From: Microbacterium aerolatum
GTDB lineage: Bacteria > Actinomycetota > Actinomycetes > Actinomycetales > Microbacteriaceae
Direction: 5' to 3'
Assembly (NCBI RefSeq): GCF_007988825.1
Contig: NZ_BJUW01000006.1
Location: 62,001-126,000 of the forward strand
DNA: 64,000 nucleotides
Position 1 is the first letter of the stretch, and every line of letters starts with the position of its first letter. Below are positions 24,743-33,127 of the stretch, piece by piece. The notes beneath the pieces are model-generated. The model was not told the DNA's origin and searched no databases. It saw nothing but the letters and a program-made list of their open reading frames with translations. Position numbers and translations under genes: made by a program.

Positions 24743-26190
24743 CCGTTAAGCACCGCCTCAATGATCCTCTTCGCGATCGGGGCGGCGAGCGTGTCACCGG
24801 ATCCCGCCTTTCCCAAACCGCCGCCGTTCTCGACGACGACCGCCACAGCGATCTGCGGGTCGTTCGCCGGTGCGAAACCGGTGAACCACAGTGTGTGCGG
24901 AGCGTCGCCGTTCTCGGCCGTTCCCGTCTTACCGGCAACGTCGATTCCGTCTATTCTTGCACCCTGCGCCGCACCGTTTGCGACGCTGGCGACCATGGCC
25001 GCCGTGACGTCATCGGCGACGTCCGCCTCGGTCGCGCGGCCGAACTCCTCGTTCGCGTACTCGCGGACCGTGGACAGGTCGTTGCCGATCACCGCATCCA
25101 CCAGACGGGGCTTCATCACCAGGCCGTCGTTGGCGAGGCCTGCCGAGATCATCGCGACCTGGAGGGCCGTCGAGGTGACCTTCCCCTGGCCGAAACCGGT
25201 CAGTGCCGTCTGCGCGTCGTCCAGCGCCCGCGGGTAGCTGGATGCGGTGACCGGCAGCGGCGTCTCGAACTCCTGGTTGAAGCCGAACTTCTCGGCCATC
25301 TCGCGGATCGTGTCGTCGCCCAGCTCGACGGCCAGCTCGGCCATCGGGATGTTGCAGCTCAGGCGCAGCGCTTCGGCGATGGTCACGGTGTCTCCGGACC
25401 CGCAGGTGCCGCGCCAGGCGTTGGCGACCTGCGAGTTCGAACCGGGGAGCGTGTAGCGGGCCGGGTTCGGCAGCGTCGACTCGGGTGTCCACTCGCCGGT
25501 GGCGTACGCGGCGGCGGCGACGAGCACCTTGAACGTGGAGCCGGGAGGGTTGACCTCGTTGATCGAGCGGTTCAACAGGGGATTGGGGCGCTGCGCGTCG
25601 AGTTCGTCGTACGCCGATTGGGCCTGTGAGGCGCTGTGCACGGCGAGCGTGTTCGCGTCGAAACCAGGGCTGGCGACCATGGCCAGGATCCGCCCGGTCG
25701 ACGGTTCGATCGCGACGGCCGCGCCCTGCAGGTCGCCGAGCCCTTCGTATGCGGCGCGCTGCGCCTCGGCATCCAGGCTCAGTTCGACGCTGAAGCCGCG
25801 CTGGGGCTGGCCCGAGACGATCCGCTCGATCTCGGCGAGGAACGCGCTGGCGCCGGTGCCGGACAGGTCGCCGTTCAGTGCGGCCTCGATGCCGGTGGCC
25901 GACTGCAGCGCCGGGTTGAAGTAGCCCGTAACGCTCGACCACATCGCCGAGTCGGGGTACTCGCGCTGGTACTGGTACTCGTCGTCGGACGGCGTCGACG
26001 ACGCGATCGGGATGCCGTCGGCGATGATCGATCCGCGCTGGATCTCGTAGCTGTCCAGCAGCGACCGGGTGTTGCGGTCGGCCTGTGCGAGGTTGTCGGC
26101 CTCGACGACCTGGATCCAGCTGGTCGCCACGAACAGCGACAGGAACATGAACAGCATCACGATGGTGAGGCGGCGCATCTCTTTCGTCAT
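24739..26190 (-). CDS. pbpA: Penicillin-binding protein 2-like transpeptidase
   Basis: 483 aa. One N-terminal signal-anchor (LTIVMLFMFLSLFVATSWIQ), a dimerisation module and the transpeptidase domain. Catalytic motifs are STFK in NPPGSTFKVLVAA, SCN in LRLSCNIPMAEL and KTGT in VAGKTGTAE. It crosslinks peptidoglycan at the cell surface with the SEDS polymerase encoded just upstream, whose stop shares one base with this start. The pairing with ftsW/rodA, pstP and kinases is the classic actinobacterial envelope operon. Confidence 0.95.
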   Translation of the reverse strand: MTKEMRRLTIVMLFMFLSLFVATSWIQVVEADNLAQADRNTRSLLDSYEIQRGSIIADGIPIASSTPSDDEYQYQREYPDSAMWSSVTGYFNPALQSATGIEAALNGDLSGTGASAFLAEIERIVSGQPQRGFSVELSLDAEAQRAAYEGLGDLQGAAVAIEPSTGRILAMVASPGFDANTLAVHSASQAQSAYDELDAQRPNPLLNRSINEVNPPGSTFKVLVAAAAYATGEWTPESTLPNPARYTLPGSNSQVANAWRGTCGSGDTVTIAEALRLSCNIPMAELAVELGDDTIREMAEKFGFNQEFETPLPVTASSYPRALDDAQTALTGFGQGKVTSTALQVAMISAGLANDGLVMKPRLVDAVIGNDLSTVREYANEEFGRATEADVADDVTAAMVASVANGAAQGARIDGIDVAGKTGTAENGDAPHTLWFTGFAPANDPQIAVAVVVENGGGLGKAGSGDTLAAPIAKRIIEAVLNG

Positions 26191-27575
26191 CAGCCGATCA
26201 CCACCCTGGGCTGGCGGCGCACGCCGTCGGAGATCCGCAGCAGCAGCGCGACGATCAGCCAGTTCGCGACCAGCGATGAGCCGCCGGCGGCGAGGAACGG
26301 AGTCGTGAGACCGGTCAGCGGGATGACGCGGGTGACGCCGCCGACCATGATGAACACCTGCAGGGCGATCGTGAACGAGAGGCCGCTCGCGAGGAGCTTG
26401 CCGAAGTCGTCCTGCCCGGCGATGCCGATCCGGATGCCGCGGCTGACGAACACCATGTACAGGCAGAGGATCGCGAACAGGCCGATCAGGCCGAGTTCCT
26501 CGCCGAGACTGGGGACGATGTAGTCGCTCTCGGCGAGCGGCGTGATCTGCGGGCGTCCCTGGCCGAGTCCGGTGCCGATGAGTCCGCCGTGCGCGAGGCC
26601 GAAGATGCCCTGCACGAGCTGGTAGCTGCCGTTCTGCGCGGCGATCACGTCGGGGTTGAAGGCATCCAGCCAGTTCGTGAAGCGCCCCTGCACATAGCTG
26701 AGGATCTGGGTCGCGGCGAGCACGCCGGCGACGACCATCGTGAGGCCGATGAGTACCCAGCTGGTCTTTCCCGTGGCGATGTAGAGCATGGCGATGAACA
26801 GGCCGAAGATCAGCATTCCGGTGCCGAGGTCGCGCTGGATGACGATGATGCCGAGCGAGATCAGCCAGACGACGATCACGGGCCCGAGCTCGCGCATCCG
26901 CGGCCAGGTCATGCCGAGGAACCGCTTGCCGACCGAGGTGAGGCTCTCGCGAGTGCGCACGAGGTAGCCGGCGAAGAAGATCGCCAGGCAGATCTTGGCG
27001 ATCTCACCAGGCTGGAACGACACGACCCCGCCGAGCGACACCCAGACGTCGGCGCCGGCGTCCGTGCGTCCGAGCCCCGGGACGAACGGCAGCAGAAGGA
27101 GCAGGATGCCGGCGAGGCCGAACAGGTAGGTGTACCGGAACAGGACGCGGTAGTTGCGCAGCAGGATCACGACGGCGATGGCGCCGACGAGCGAGATCGC
27201 CGTCCAGGCCAGCTGCCTCGTCGAGTACGCGTCCCAGCCGGTGTTCCCGTCGGCGATGTCGAGCCGGTAGATCATCGCGATGCCGAGTCCGGTCAGCAGG
27301 GTCGCGATCGGGAGGACGAACGGGTCGGCGTCGGATGCCACGGCGCGCAGCACGAAGTGCAGCGCGAAGGCGAGGACGGCCAGGCCGCCGCCGATGAAGA
27401 GGATGAACGGGTCGATGAGCCCGAGCGCGCCGAGCTGCACGAGTGCGAGCGCTGCGCCGCTGATGGCGCAGGCGAACAGCAGCAGCCAGAACTCGCGGTT
27501 GCGCTGCGTCTGCGGCATCCGCATCCGCTTGAGTGCCTTGATGACCGCGGTGTCGGCGGTGACGTCGGTGGTCAT
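26190..27575 (-). CDS. SEDS-family FtsW/RodA peptidoglycan polymerase
   Basis: 461 aa with about twelve membrane helices. Conserved SEDS features include the YRLDIADG loop, FQPGEIAKICLAIF, IVIQRDLGTGMLIFGLF and the C-terminal SLGEELGLIG and AAGGSS regions. It polymerises glycan strands from lipid II at the membrane and works with the adjacent transpeptidase. Gene position corresponds to rodA in mycobacteria. It overlaps the phosphatase gene upstream by four bases. Confidence 0.94.
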   Translation of the reverse strand: MTTDVTADTAVIKALKRMRMPQTQRNREFWLLLFACAISGAALALVQLGALGLIDPFILFIGGGLAVLAFALHFVLRAVASDADPFVLPIATLLTGLGIAMIYRLDIADGNTGWDAYSTRQLAWTAISLVGAIAVVILLRNYRVLFRYTYLFGLAGILLLLLPFVPGLGRTDAGADVWVSLGGVVSFQPGEIAKICLAIFFAGYLVRTRESLTSVGKRFLGMTWPRMRELGPVIVVWLISLGIIVIQRDLGTGMLIFGLFIAMLYIATGKTSWVLIGLTMVVAGVLAATQILSYVQGRFTNWLDAFNPDVIAAQNGSYQLVQGIFGLAHGGLIGTGLGQGRPQITPLAESDYIVPSLGEELGLIGLFAILCLYMVFVSRGIRIGIAGQDDFGKLLASGLSFTIALQVFIMVGGVTRVIPLTGLTTPFLAAGGSSLVANWLIVALLLRISDGVRRQPRVVIG

Positions 27576-28882
27576 GCGCCTCCTCCGTCGGTGCCGTCGG
27601 AAGCGCCCTCCGGCGTGGGGGTGGGAGTCGGGCTGGGCGTCTCACCGGTCACCGCGACCTCGCCGGCGCGCAGGCGGTCGACGATCGCCATGGCGTCGGC
27701 GAGGGACCGCGCCGTGATCGTGCGCTCGACCGAGGAGCGCTGGTACGGCGGCAGGTTCGCCAGCAGGATGCCGGTGTCCTCGATCTCGGTGGACAGCGAG
27801 ATCGGGCCGATGTTCTGCTGCACGCCCTGGAAGATCACGACGCTGTCCTCGTCGGCGCCGACGAAGTAGCGCGTCTGCGTCCAGTTGTAGGCGAGGAATC
27901 CGGCGCCGGTGAGCGCGAGGATGACCACGAGCAGGGCGGCGATCCAGCCGATGCGACGGCGCTTGGCGCGGCGGCGATCCTCCTCGATGAGCTCTTCGAG
28001 GTAATCGGCGGCCGGCTCGAAGTGGGACGGGTCGTTGGCCGCCTGGCGGACCGGGTGCAGCCAGCTGGTGCGGGCGGCGCGTGCCGCCGGGATCAGCACG
28101 CCCGACGGAGTGGATGCCGCGCCGACGATCGTGGCGGTGCCGGAGGAGAGCGGATGCAGCCCGCCGACCTCGACGAGCACGATCGTCACGTTGTCGGGGG
28201 CGCCGCCGTCGAGCGCCTGCTTGAGCAGGTTGTCGGCGGTGCGGCCAGGGGGGAGGCTCATGCGCATGGCCTTGAGGATGTGCGCCTCGTCGACGACGCC
28301 GGAGAGACCGTCGGAGCAGAGCAGCCAGCGGTCGCCGGGGAGCGTCGGCATGACGAACATGTCGAGCTCGGGGTCGTTGTCCATGTCGCTGAGCACGCGC
28401 ATCAGCACGGATCGGCGGGGGTGGTAGCGCGCCTCTTCTGGCGTGATGCGGCCGGAGTCGACCAGGCGCTGCACGAAGGTGTGGTCGGCCGTGATCTGGG
28501 TCAGCTCGTCGTCGCGGTACAGGTAGATGCGCGAGTCGCCGATGTGGCCGATGACGGCGTGGTCGTCGACCATGATGATCGCACTGACTGTGGTGCCGAG
28601 CCCGGCGAGCTCTGGCTGCTCTTTGGCGGCGCGGATGAGATGGTTCGCCGCGGTGGTGGTGGCGGCCTGGAGGGACGCCTGCGCGTCGTCCGTGGACGCG
28701 AACGCCTGGTCGAGCTGCTCGAGCTGCTGGATGGCGATCGTGGATGCCACGTCGCCGCCGGCGTGCCCGCCCATGCCGTCGGCGACGGCGAACAGGTTCG
28801 CTCCGGCGTAACCGGAGTCCTGGTTGTTGGACCGGACCTTCCCGGTGTGGGAGATCGCGGAGCTCGATCCTTCGAAGACCAT
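27572..28882 (-). CDS. pstP: PP2C-type Ser/Thr phosphatase
   Basis: 436 aa. The catalytic half carries VADGMGGHAGGDVAS, HIGDSRIYL, CSDGLSGVV and GAPDNVTIVLVEV, the metal-binding aspartates of PPM enzymes. A basic linker precedes one membrane helix (IGWIAALLVVILALTGAGFLAY, about 325-347) and a small outside domain ending in a Thr-Pro tail. It dephosphorylates PknA, PknB and their targets. The gap to fhaB is seven bases. Confidence 0.95.
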   Translation of the reverse strand: MVFEGSSSAISHTGKVRSNNQDSGYAGANLFAVADGMGGHAGGDVASTIAIQQLEQLDQAFASTDDAQASLQAATTTAANHLIRAAKEQPELAGLGTTVSAIIMVDDHAVIGHIGDSRIYLYRDDELTQITADHTFVQRLVDSGRITPEEARYHPRRSVLMRVLSDMDNDPELDMFVMPTLPGDRWLLCSDGLSGVVDEAHILKAMRMSLPPGRTADNLLKQALDGGAPDNVTIVLVEVGGLHPLSSGTATIVGAASTPSGVLIPAARAARTSWLHPVRQAANDPSHFEPAADYLEELIEEDRRRAKRRRIGWIAALLVVILALTGAGFLAYNWTQTRYFVGADEDSVVIFQGVQQNIGPISLSTEIEDTGILLANLPPYQRSSVERTITARSLADAMAIVDRLRAGEVAVTGETPSPTPTPTPEGASDGTDGGGA

Positions 28883-28889
28883 GCCGAGT

Positions 28890-29402
28890 TCAGGCCCGCA
28901 GCTCGAAGGTCGTGGCGCCGACCTTGACCGTGTCGCCGACGCTGATCGAGGCGGGGCTCGAGTTCAGGCGCTTGCCGGAGAGGAAGGTGCCGTTGGTCGA
29001 GTCGAGATCCTGGATGGTCCAGGTGTCGCCGCGCAGCAGGAGCCGCGCGTGGTGGCTGGAGGTGTAGTCGTCGCGGATGACGAGTCCGGACTCGCTGGAG
29101 CGCCCGATCGTCATCGGCTCGGTGCCCAGCGGCAGCTCGAGACCGGCCTTGGGGCCGGAGGTGATGACGAGCTTGGAGACGGTGGCGGTCGTGGCGGGGC
29201 TGCCGTTTCGGGCCGCCGCCCTGGGCTTGGTTGCCGGGGCAGGGGCCGCAGCGACCGGTGCACCGGTGGCTGCCTCGGCGGGGAGCTTTCGCACCTTCAC
29301 GCCGAACAGGTCGGCGCGCAGCGAGTACACGACGCCGAACACGAAGAACCACAGCAGCACCAGGAAGCCGATGCGCAGCAGCAGGAGGACCAGTTCGCTC
29401 AC
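28890..29402 (-). CDS. fhaB: FHA-domain protein FhaB/FipA
   Basis: 170 aa. An N-terminal membrane helix (LVLLLLRIGFLVLLWFFVFGVVY) and an Ala/Pro-rich linker lead to a C-terminal FHA domain with IGRSSESGLVI, SSHHARL and DSTNGTFLSG, the phosphothreonine-binding residues. In mycobacteria the equivalent protein links phosphorylated divisome proteins to FtsZ. It overlaps fhaA by four bases. Confidence 0.93.
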   Translation of the reverse strand: MSELVLLLLRIGFLVLLWFFVFGVVYSLRADLFGVKVRKLPAEAATGAPVAAAPAPATKPRAAARNGSPATTATVSKLVITSGPKAGLELPLGTEPMTIGRSSESGLVIRDDYTSSHHARLLLRGDTWTIQDLDSTNGTFLSGKRLNSSPASISVGDTVKVGATTFELRA

Positions 29403-30082
29403 CGGGCGGCCCCTTCGGCGGCGACCGCGACGACGCGGAAGACGAGGTCGGTGCGGCCGATCGTGATCGTGGTGTCGCTGGGCAGCGGCGCCTCGCGCAC
29501 CTTCTGACCGTTGACCTTGGTGCCGTTGGTCGAGCCGAGGTCGCGCATCATGGCGCGCTCGCCATCCCAGAGGATCTCGACGTGCTTGCGGCTGGATCCG
29601 GCATCCGCGATCGTGATGTCGGCGTCGCTGCCACGGCCGATGACGGTGCGGGCGCGCGCGAGGGAATGGCGACGCCCGTCGACATCGATGACGGCCTGCC
29701 AGCTGACGCGGCCCTCGATCGTGCCGGAGTTGACGCGCACCGTGCCGGTGGCGACCTTCTCATCCGACTCGAGCGCGATAGAGACCGGGCCGGCGAAGCT
29801 GTAGCCCTGCGCCTTGGAGTGCTTGGTCAGCAGTGCGTGCAGCTCGTCGGTGAGCGCACCGCCGAGTGCGTGCATCCGGTCGTAGTCATCGGCGCTGAGG
29901 CGCACGACGAAGCTGTTCGGGACGATGATGCGGTCGCGGCTGACGACGGCGGCCTTGATGTCGGCCTCGCGGCGGAGCGCCGATGCGATCTCCACCGGCT
30001 GAATGCCGCTGCGGAAGGTCTTGGCGAAGGCGCCGTTTACGGCGCGCTCAAGACCCTTCTCAAAGCTGTCAAGTAGTCCCAC
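29399..30082 (-). CDS. fhaA: DUF3662/FHA protein FhaA
   Basis: 227 aa from a GTG at 30082 with AGGAG five bases upstream. An N-terminal DUF3662 domain (GLLDSFEKGLERAVNGAFAKTFR) is followed by a C-terminal FHA domain with IGRGSDADITI, SSRKHVEI and GSTNGTKVNG. It binds phosphorylated partners such as the MviN pseudokinase in mycobacteria. First gene of the envelope operon, with a divergent tRNA-Leu gene beyond a repeat-containing gap. Confidence 0.94.
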   Translation of the reverse strand: MGLLDSFEKGLERAVNGAFAKTFRSGIQPVEIASALRREADIKAAVVSRDRIIVPNSFVVRLSADDYDRMHALGGALTDELHALLTKHSKAQGYSFAGPVSIALESDEKVATGTVRVNSGTIEGRVSWQAVIDVDGRRHSLARARTVIGRGSDADITIADAGSSRKHVEILWDGERAMMRDLGSTNGTKVNGQKVREAPLPSDTTITIGRTDLVFRVVAVAAEGAAR

Positions 30083-30194
30083 TGGGCTCCTCTGGCATGG
30101 CGGCGGTAGCAACATCGTAGCCAGGTGTGCTGAATATGTGCCCCTTCGGGGGTCTCCGAGCACCCTCCTCCGGATGCTCGCAGGCGGTTCCTCC

Positions 30195-30256
30195 GGGTCG
30201 TTGAGCGAGCCGAAGGCGAGACGAAACGGGTTGAGCGAGCGCAGCGAGTCGAAGCC
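30195..30256. repeat. Short copy of the GTTTCGACTC/CTCAACGACC repeat
   Basis: One arm only: GGGTCGTTGAGCGAGC, ACGAAACGGGTTGAGCGA and GAGTCGAAGC in the same order as the right arms at 21133 and 60739. It lies in the divergent gap between fhaA and tRNA-Leu, so it is not placed as a terminator here. Confidence 0.75.
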
Positions 30257-30327
30257 TCACCCCGATTCGAGCGCCCCCTTTTGCCGTGCTATCCTCGTGA
30301 AGTTGAGTTCTTCGGAACAAGACGCTC

Positions 30328-30410
30328 GCGCGAGTGGCGGAATGGTAGACGCGCTGGCTTCAGGTGCCAGTGTCCTTATGGACGTGGGGGTTCAAGTCCC
30401 CCCTCGCGCA
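30328..30410 (+). tRNA. tRNA-Leu (CAG)
   Basis: 83 bases with a long variable arm. Acceptor GCGCGAG pairs with CTCGCGC, the T-loop is GTTCAAGTC, and anticodon CAG is at 30361-30363. Confidence 0.96.
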
Positions 30411-30416
30411 CAGCGA

Positions 30417-30463
30417 GCGAAATGGCCCCCGACCTGGGTTTTCCAGGATCGGGGGCCATTCGC
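30417..30463 (+). terminator. Terminator of tRNA-Leu
   Basis: A long stem starts seven bases after the tRNA: GCGAAATGGCCCCCGA pairs with TCGGGGGCCATTCGC, capped by CCTGG/CCAGG with a GTTTT loop. There is no strong U-tract. Confidence 0.75.
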
Positions 30464-30474
30464 ATATCTGCCGC

Positions 30475-30539
30475 GAGACGAGGTTTGCCGCACGAGACAG
30501 GCGGCACCAGCACCCGTCTCATGCCGCAGACCTCGTCTC
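30475..30539. repeat. 65-bp palindromic repeat, copy 1
   Basis: The sequence begins GAGACGAGGTTTGC and ends GCAGACCTCGTCTC; the halves are imperfectly complementary over nearly the whole 65 bases. It ends seven bases before the stop of the AraC gene. A second 65-base copy is found upstream of that gene at 31493-31557. Confidence 0.75.
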
Positions 30540-30545
30540 AGCGGA

Positions 30546-31412
30546 TCATGCCCGCTCGATCGGCATCCAGAGCTCCGTCGTCGCGGTGCTGAAGTCCTCC
30601 GCGCGCTCGAGCACGGCCACGATCGATGGGCCGGGGCGAAGGCGCCACGGGGTCGACGGGAACCAGTCCGTCGCCGATGCGGCGTACGCCTCCTGGAGAG
30701 CCGCGGGGTAGGCACCGGAGGTGCGGAAGACGACCCAGTCGCCGGCGGGAACCTCGATCGCGTCGAGACCCTCGGGCGTCGCGGCCTGGGCATCCACCGC
30801 CACGCCGTGCAGGTAGGTGAGCTCGCTGCCCTCGGCGTAGTCGGGATCGACGTCGGCGCTGACCTGCAGCAGCCCCGCCGGCTCGGTGTTAGAAAGAGCC
30901 TTCAGGCGGGCATGCTCGGATGCCGGGATGCCGGCGACATGCGCCTGGATGTGCGGATTGACGCCCTCGTGGATGAGCGGCACGCGTGCGGCGAGCCCCA
31001 CGAGTCGGAAGTCGGGTCGGTGGGTGATGCGGGTGTCCATGGAACTGTTCCCTTCGACGGTCAGGCGGAACCTGAGTTTCGGTTGCGATCGAAGGGGACC
31101 ACCGTCAGCGCGCACTTCGGCCGGGCTCGCCCCGTGCACTGCGCGGAACGCCCGCCCGAAAGCCTCGGTCGAGCCGTAGCCGTAGCGCACGGCGATGTCC
31201 AGCATCCGCCCGTCGGTGGCGACGTCCGCGGCCGCCACGGTCATGCGTCGCCGCCGGATGTACTCCGACAGCGGCATCCCCGCCAGCGACGAGAACATCC
31301 GGCGCAGGTGGTACTCGGTCGTCCCGAACCCACCGGCAAGCGCTCCGACGTCGATGTCCTCTGACAGCTCCGCCTCGATGGCCTCGAGCAGCCGGTTGAG
31401 CTCTGCGATCAC
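30546..31412 (-). CDS. AraC-family regulator with GyrI-like effector domain
   Basis: 288 aa from a GTG at 31412, six bases after GGGAG; an ATG at 31430 is a weaker alternative. Residues 1-100 hold the double helix-turn-helix (IDVGALAGGFGTTEYHLRRMF and DIAVRYGYGSTEAFGRAFR). Residues from about 130 to the end form a GyrI/SOUL-like pocket (MDTRITHRPDFRLVGL ... WVVFRTSGAYPAALQEAY) that binds small hydrophobic molecules in related regulators such as Rob and BmrR. A role in drug or stress response is inferred. It has 65-bp repeats on both flanks and a divergent transporter. Confidence 0.88.
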   Translation of the reverse strand: MIAELNRLLEAIEAELSEDIDVGALAGGFGTTEYHLRRMFSSLAGMPLSEYIRRRRMTVAAADVATDGRMLDIAVRYGYGSTEAFGRAFRAVHGASPAEVRADGGPLRSQPKLRFRLTVEGNSSMDTRITHRPDFRLVGLAARVPLIHEGVNPHIQAHVAGIPASEHARLKALSNTEPAGLLQVSADVDPDYAEGSELTYLHGVAVDAQAATPEGLDAIEVPAGDWVVFRTSGAYPAALQEAYAASATDWFPSTPWRLRPGPSIVAVLERAEDFSTATTELWMPIERA

Positions 31413-31492
31413 GACGATCTCCCTTCGCATTCCAGCCTGAAGCCCGGGCGCTGCCGCCGCCCGACAGTTGCGGTCCGATCCAGTCTGGTCGT

Positions 31493-31557
31493 GAAACGGG
31501 TGCTGCTGCACGAAACGGGTGGTGTCAGCGCCCGTCTCATGCTGCAAACCGCGTCTC
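31493..31557. repeat. 65-bp palindromic repeat, copy 2
   Basis: Related to copy 1 in the same orientation: it begins GAAACGGGTGCTGCTGCACGA, shares GTCAGCGCCCGTCTCATGC and ends ACCGCGTCTC. It lies in the divergent gap between the AraC and RarD genes. Confidence 0.7.
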
Positions 31558-31606
31558 GGCCACCCACGGCTAGATTTGGAGCGTCCCTCACACCCCGGAG
31601 CGCTCC

Positions 31607-32521
31607 ATCTCACGTTCTGCCTTCCCCCAGACCGCCGGCCGCGGGGTCGCGGCATCCGTCCTGGCATCCGTCCTGTTCGGCGCGATCAGCCTGCTCGGCG
31701 GGCACCTCGACGGCTTCACGCCCGAGGAGACCACCTCCTGGCGGGCGCTGTTCCTCCTGATCGCCCTCGGTGCGGTGCATGCGGCCGCCGGCCCGCGCGA
31801 CCGGCTGAAGACCGTCACGCGGCGCATCGCGCGCAGCCCCAAGCTGATCGTCATCGTGCTCGTGAACACCGCGATCATGTGGGTGCAGCTGTGGGTGTTC
31901 ATGTGGGGCCCCGCCAACGGGCACGCCCAGGACATCGCGTTCGGCTACTTCCTGCTGCCGCTGGTGATGGTGCTCGTCGGGCGACTGTTCTTCCACGACC
32001 GGCTGCGCGTGCTGCAGTGGGCCGCCGTGGCAGCGGCCGGCGTCGGCGTGCTCGCCCAGGCCGTCATCGCCGGGGGAGTGAACTGGCCGGTGCTGATCAT
32101 CGCCGGACTCTACCCGGTGTACTTCGCCCTCCGCCGCTGGGCGGGCATCGACTCGATGCAGGTGTTCTTCATCGAGATCGTGCTGCTCGTCATCCCGGCC
32201 ATCGTGGTGATCGTGGTCCCGTACGCGACCGATCCTGGGCGCGGCATCCCTGCGACGTGGCCGTCGATGCTGATCATGGCGACCTTGAGCGCGGTGGCGA
32301 TGGTCTGTTACATCCTCGCCTCGCGCCTGCTGCCGCTGTCGCTGTTCGGACTGCTGTCCTACCTCGAGCCCGTCCTGTTGCTGGGCGCCTCCCTGCTTCT
32401 GGACGAGATCCTCACGGTCGCCGACGCCTTCGTCTACATCCCGATCGTCATCGCGCTCGTGCTGCTCGGCCTCAGCGGCGGACGACGCAGGCGCGAGCAC
32501 CTGGAAGAACCGCCGCTGTAG
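31607..32521 (+). CDS. RarD/EamA-type drug-metabolite transporter, apparent AUC start
   Basis: 304 aa if started at ATC 31607, which lies six bases after GGAG and reads ISRSAFPQTAGRGVAASVL. About ten membrane helices follow (for example VLASVLFGAISLL, VIVLVNTAIMWVQLWVF, YLEPVLLLGASLLLDEIL), matching RarD length. No ATG, GTG or TTG lies in frame between the upstream stop (31571) and the end of the first helix; the first ATG, at 31775, would delete helix 1 and part of helix 2. Either a rare AUC start is used or a start mutation has inactivated the gene. The substrate is unknown. Confidence 0.8.
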   Translation: MSRSAFPQTAGRGVAASVLASVLFGAISLLGGHLDGFTPEETTSWRALFLLIALGAVHAAAGPRDRLKTVTRRIARSPKLIVIVLVNTAIMWVQLWVFMWGPANGHAQDIAFGYFLLPLVMVLVGRLFFHDRLRVLQWAAVAAAGVGVLAQAVIAGGVNWPVLIIAGLYPVYFALRRWAGIDSMQVFFIEIVLLVIPAIVVIVVPYATDPGRGIPATWPSMLIMATLSAVAMVCYILASRLLPLSLFGLLSYLEPVLLLGASLLLDEILTVADAFVYIPIVIALVLLGLSGGRRRREHLEEPPL

Positions 32522-32524
32522 CGG

Positions 32525-33127
32525 TCAGATCCAGCCGCGCTCCTCGGCCATAAGCACCGCCTGCTGGCGGGTGGCGACGTGCAGCTTCGCCAGCACGGCC
32601 GAGATGTGATTGCGCACCGTCCCCGGCGCGAGCGACAGCGCCTTGGCGACCTGACCCGTCGTCTCACCGCGCCGACCGGCGCGCAGCACGTCCAGCTCAC
32701 GGTCGGTCAGCGGACTGCGCTCATCGCTCAGCGCATCGGCCGCGACCTCGGGATCGACGTACCGCGCGCCTGCCGCGACACGACGGATCACCTCGGCCAC
32801 CTCATCCGCATCGCGCGACTTCGGCAGGAACCCGGCGACTCCGGATGCCAGCGCTCGCCGCAGCACGCCGGGGCGGGCATGCCTCGTCACCACCACGCAG
32901 CGGGTGGCGACCGAACGGTTCAGCCGTTCGGCGACCTCGACGCCGTCGAGGCCGGGCATCTCCAGATCGAGCAGGCAGATGTCGGGCTGCAGCTTCTCCG
33001 CGAGGGCCACCGCCTGCAGTCCGTCCGCGCACTCGGCGACCACGTCGATGTCGTCTTCGAGACGCAGCAGCGCCGCGAGCGCCGACCGGATCATCGCCTC
33101 GTCGTCGGCGAGCAGCACGCGGATCAT
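32525..33127 (-). CDS. NarL/LuxR-type response regulator (DesR-like)
   Basis: 200 aa. Receiver: acidic pair in LLADDEAM, phospho-acceptor in DICLLDLEMPGLDG, switch Lys in GFLPKS. The output domain has LTDRELDVLRAGRRGETTGQVAKALSLAPGTVRNH. It is translated from a start overlapping the kinase stop by four bases. With a DesK-like kinase it forms a typical two-gene system that often governs membrane composition or transport. It is convergent with rarD, three bases apart. Confidence 0.93.
   Translation of the reverse strand: MIRVLLADDEAMIRSALAALLRLEDDIDVVAECADGLQAVALAEKLQPDICLLDLEMPGLDGVEVAERLNRSVATRCVVVTRHARPGVLRRALASGVAGFLPKSRDADEVAEVIRRVAAGARYVDPEVAADALSDERSPLTDRELDVLRAGRRGETTGQVAKALSLAPGTVRNHISAVLAKLHVATRQQAVLMAEERGWI

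Noticed and set aside
24182..25237. Long open frames antisense to pknA, pbpA and ftsW
   Set aside because: They are the usual by-product of high third-position GC on the opposite strand; composition is Arg/Gly/Asp-rich without motifs, and the real genes are unambiguous.
21233..30082. The fha-pstP-ftsW-pbpA-pknA-pknB operon as a novel system
   Set aside because: Gene content and order are the conserved actinobacterial envelope-signalling operon.
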